Positions 20,206 through 22,051 of a stretch of DNA of 22,051 nt are shown here, one piece after another. Below the pieces are notes generated by a model. That model was not told where the DNA came from and made no database searches. It saw nothing but the letters and a program-made list of their open reading frames with translations. A program made the translations under genes and the position numbers. Source of the DNA: Yinghuangia elevatio (lineage in GTDB: Bacteria; Actinomycetota; Actinomycetes; Streptomycetales; Streptomycetaceae); contig NZ_JBEZFP010000150.1 of assembly GCF_040649515.1 (NCBI RefSeq), positions 1 to 22,051 on the forward strand. Direction: 5' to 3'. How positions within the stretch are numbered: position 1 is the stretch's first letter; each line of letters opens with the position of its first letter.

Positions 20206-21017
20206 GCACGACGACGATCGAGTGGACCCGCGGCGACGACGGCTCACCCGGGGCGACGTGGAACCCCGTGACGGGCTGCGACCGTATTACGGCTGGTTGC
20301 GATCACTGCTATGCCCTCACCCTGGCCAAGCGGCTGAAGGCGATGGGGTCCGCGAAGTATCAGAACGACGGCGACCCGCGCACCTCCGGCCCCGGTTTCG
20401 GCGTCACCCTGCATCGCGAAGCGCTCGGTGTGCCGTACCAGTGGCGGAAGCCGCGCCGGGTGTTCGTCAACAGCATGTCCGACCTGTTCCACGCCCGCGT
20501 CCCGGAGGCGTTCATCCGCCAGGTGTTCGCGGTGATGGCCGACACCCCCAGACACACCTACCAGCTGCTGACCAAGCGGTCCCGCCGCCTGCGGCGCCTC
20601 GCCGACCGGCTGGAGTGGCCGGCCAACGTCTGGGCCGGGGTGTCGGTGGAATCCGCGCAGCAACTGCACCGGGTCGACGATCTACGGCAAGTCCGGGGCG
20701 CCGCGGTGCGGTTCCTGTCCCTGGAGCCTTTGCTCGGGCCGCTGCCCGACCTGGACCTGGACGGCATCGGCTGGGTCATCGTCGGAGGCGAATCCGGCCC
20801 CCGTCATCGGCCGGTCGACTTGGACTGGGTGCGGCAGATCCGCGACACCTGCGAATCCACCCACGTGCCGTTCTTCTTCAAGCAGATCGGCGGCAGGAAC
20901 CCCCAGGCTGCCGGACGCCTGTTGGACGGCCGCACCTGGGGCGAGATGCCCACAACCGTGCCCGCCTCCCCCACGTTGCACCCCACGACCACGCCGACCC
21001 CGGAGGGGAACCCGTGA
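20202..21017 (+). CDS. DUF5131 (phage Gp37/Gp68-type) protein, radical-SAM-like
   Basis: ATG 20202 overlaps the previous stop. The 271-residue protein begins IEWTRG, then WNPVTGCDRITAGCDHCYA with C26, C33 and C36 (C-X6-C-X2-C). MSDLFH, TYQLLTKR and the signature VGGESGPRHRPVDLDWV follow, ending in FFFKQIGG. These are the hallmarks of the Gp37/Gp68 (DUF5131) family of phages and mobile elements. The Cys triplet resembles an iron-sulfur radical SAM site with unusual spacing, so a radical reaction on DNA, RNA or a nucleoside is possible; the true reaction is unknown. It is coupled upstream to DUF1643 and downstream to a 277-residue unknown (GTGA, 21014-21017). Confidence 0.9.
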   Translation: MSTTTIEWTRGDDGSPGATWNPVTGCDRITAGCDHCYALTLAKRLKAMGSAKYQNDGDPRTSGPGFGVTLHREALGVPYQWRKPRRVFVNSMSDLFHARVPEAFIRQVFAVMADTPRHTYQLLTKRSRRLRRLADRLEWPANVWAGVSVESAQQLHRVDDLRQVRGAAVRFLSLEPLLGPLPDLDLDGIGWVIVGGESGPRHRPVDLDWVRQIRDTCESTHVPFFFKQIGGRNPQAAGRLLDGRTWGEMPTTVPASPTLHPTTTPTPEGNP

Positions 21018-21847
21018 CCACCACCTACCTGCTCACCCCGTACGCGACCGACAGGGACGCCGCGGCCGGCGCCGCTCCCCTGCCGCGCATCCAGGTCGGC
21101 GACGGCATCCTCGACGTCCTCGCCGAAGTCCGCACCTGGTTCGACCGCCGCGCCGCCGCGGTGGTCCACGTCGCCCGCGACGGCGTCCCGGTCGCCCGCA
21201 TCACCGCCGCCGACCTCGCCACCGACACCGGCGTCACCTTCACCCGGCCTGGCCACGCCGACCCGAGCCCGCAACCGGCCGGGAACTTCGCCCAGGCCGT
21301 CCTCCTGGCCGGCGCCCACCTCGCCACCGCCACCCAGGCCCGCGCCGCCGTCCAGCACGCCGGGGCGTGGCTCCTGTCCCTCGACGCCGGCGACTTCCCC
21401 GGCCTGGCCGACCCCGCCGACGACAAGCCCCCCACCGCCGAATGGCCGGACTGGGGCTCCTGGCGGCACCACCCGCCCGCCGCGTACATCGACGCCGTCG
21501 CCGACAGCCTCAGCGATGCCTTCGACTGGACCATCGCCGACAGGTTCGACCACGGGTTCCGGATCGACCTCTCCCCCAAGACCCCCGAACCGCACCGCAG
21601 TTGGCACGCGATGACCGACGAAGACGAATGGCTCGCAGTGTTCACCCCCGGCCGCGGTTGGCGGTACGGCGTCAAGTTCCTCCGGGCCGGCACGGCCGCC
21701 CGCGCCGAGCGCGAGTTCCCGCTGCCCCTGCCCGCCGACCCCGCCCACCCCGGCGACGTCGCCGTGTACCTGGACCTCGTCCTGGAACGCGGGCCGCTGT
21801 GCCCGTGCGGGACGCTCCTGTCCGCGGGCGAGCACCGATACGCATGA
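21014..21847 (+). CDS. hypothetical protein (277 aa), last gene of the coupled chain
   Basis: GTG 21014 overlaps the previous stop and also has GGAGGGGA (21002-21009) at 4 bases. The 277-residue product is soluble and alpha/beta, with a helical N-terminal part (DGILDVLAEVRTWFDRRAAA), an aromatic segment (PDWGSWRHHPPAAYIDAVAD), strands near WHAMTDEDEWLAVFTP and a CPCG near the end. No family is recognised. Being co-translated with DUF1643 and DUF5131, it may be a third component of the same system. A strong hairpin follows. Confidence 0.75.
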   Translation: MTTTYLLTPYATDRDAAAGAAPLPRIQVGDGILDVLAEVRTWFDRRAAAVVHVARDGVPVARITAADLATDTGVTFTRPGHADPSPQPAGNFAQAVLLAGAHLATATQARAAVQHAGAWLLSLDAGDFPGLADPADDKPPTAEWPDWGSWRHHPPAAYIDAVADSLSDAFDWTIADRFDHGFRIDLSPKTPEPHRSWHAMTDEDEWLAVFTPGRGWRYGVKFLRAGTAARAEREFPLPLPADPAHPGDVAVYLDLVLERGPLCPCGTLLSAGEHRYA

Positions 21848-21855
21848 CCACGACA

Positions 21856-21895
21856 AGGCCCCTGCCCGCCGGTTCGCGCCGGCGGGCAGGGGCCT
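21856..21895. terminator. 17-base bidirectional stem-loop between convergent genes
   Basis: AGGCCCCTGCCCGCCGG (21856-21872) and CCGGCGGGCAGGGGCCT (21879-21895) pair perfectly around TTCGCG. It lies 8 bases after the + strand stop (21847) and overlaps the stop codon of the convergent gene (21894-21896), so it can end transcription from both sides. Confidence 0.75.
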
Positions 21896-22051
21896 ACTTG
21901 CGTTTTGGGAGGTGGAGGTGTCCGTCGCGGTCGTCCGCGTACAACCGCATTCCGATGTGGGTGCCCGCTCCGAAGCCTTGCCGAAGGTCCGCGCCTGCGG
22001 TGGGATGGCCTTCGCGGAGTCCGTCGCGGGTAATGTCATGCTGGATGCTCC
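21894..22051 (-). CDS. C-terminal end of a convergent unidentified protein (partial)
   Basis: On the minus strand a frame enters from the right edge and ends with TAG at 21896-21894, giving 51 residues that finish DDRDGHLHLPKRK. Composition is that of a real protein (DITRDGLREG, GMRLYADDRDG), unlike the Arg/Pro-rich alternative frames here. The base composition is also slightly lower in GC than the window average. No family is recognised. It is the only gene supported on this strand and marks the end of the co-oriented block. Confidence 0.65.
   Translation of the reverse strand, partial: SIQHDITRDGLREGHPTAGADLRQGFGAGTHIGMRLYADDRDGHLHLPKRK

Noticed and set aside
1..22051. tRNA, rRNA, integrase, Rep protein or attachment site
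   Set aside because: None could be recognised on either strand, so no claim is made about integration or replication mode.

Overview
The window reads as part of the transfer and accessory region of an actinomycete mobile element (conjugative plasmid or integrative conjugative element). The evidence is very high GC throughout, GTG/ATG/TTG starts behind GGAGG-type ribosome sites, many 4-base ATGA/GTGA stop-start overlaps, two WhiB-type Fe-S regulators, a DUF2637-type membrane protein, and an FtsK/SpoIIIE-type (TraB-like) DNA translocase. The most likely host is Streptomyces or a relative such as the Streptosporangiales. No Rep protein, integrase, tRNA or att site is visible, so plasmid and ICE cannot be told apart. 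Every gene supported here is on the + strand except a partial one at the right edge.

Layout. (1) 1-1257: the end of an unidentified gene, two very small coupled ORFs, a WhiB regulator and two small unknown genes. (2) 1258-3330: a 340-base gene-free stretch holding GTTTCGG repeats with exact 21-base phasing. They continue into the 5' end of a gene for a four-helix DUF2637 membrane protein with a long heptad coiled coil and a C-terminal helix-turn-helix. (3) 3444-4147: two coupled small helical proteins. (4) 4273-9799: the probable DNA-transfer module. It has an 825-residue low-complexity, histone-tail-like protein, a small helical protein, a membrane protein, and a P-loop translocase with a winged-helix tail. 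The last two look like a two-chain TraB/FtsK. (5) 9975-12746: a pilin-like small secreted membrane protein, a second small membrane protein, a zinc finger, a small winged helix, a polynucleotide-kinase-like P-loop protein with a zinc ribbon, and another membrane protein, closed by the best intrinsic terminator in the window (12855-12894). (6) 12934-14968: a compact unit of GGDEF cyclase, ASCH-domain protein, and a winged-helix protein fused to a Pycsar-effector-like membrane domain. (7) 15046-21847: a run of small accessory genes, many Cys-rich, including an HNH-like protein bracketed by 50-base repeats, a WhiB-Lsr2 fusion, and a coupled pair of DUF1643 and DUF5131 (phage Gp37/Gp68-type) genes. 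(8) 21894-22051: the C-terminus of a convergent gene.

How the parts may work together: regions 2 and 4 supply membrane anchoring, DNA recognition and ATP-driven DNA pumping. The WhiB proteins and the Lsr2-like domain are candidate regulators of the element. Regions 5 to 7 carry nucleic-acid repair, second-messenger and defence-like cargo. The strongest candidates for something undescribed are the GGDEF / ASCH / winged-helix-PycTM operon, the 21-base-phased iteron array at the DUF2637 gene, and the WhiB-Lsr2 fusion. All calls come from reading the sequence alone; no database search was possible.
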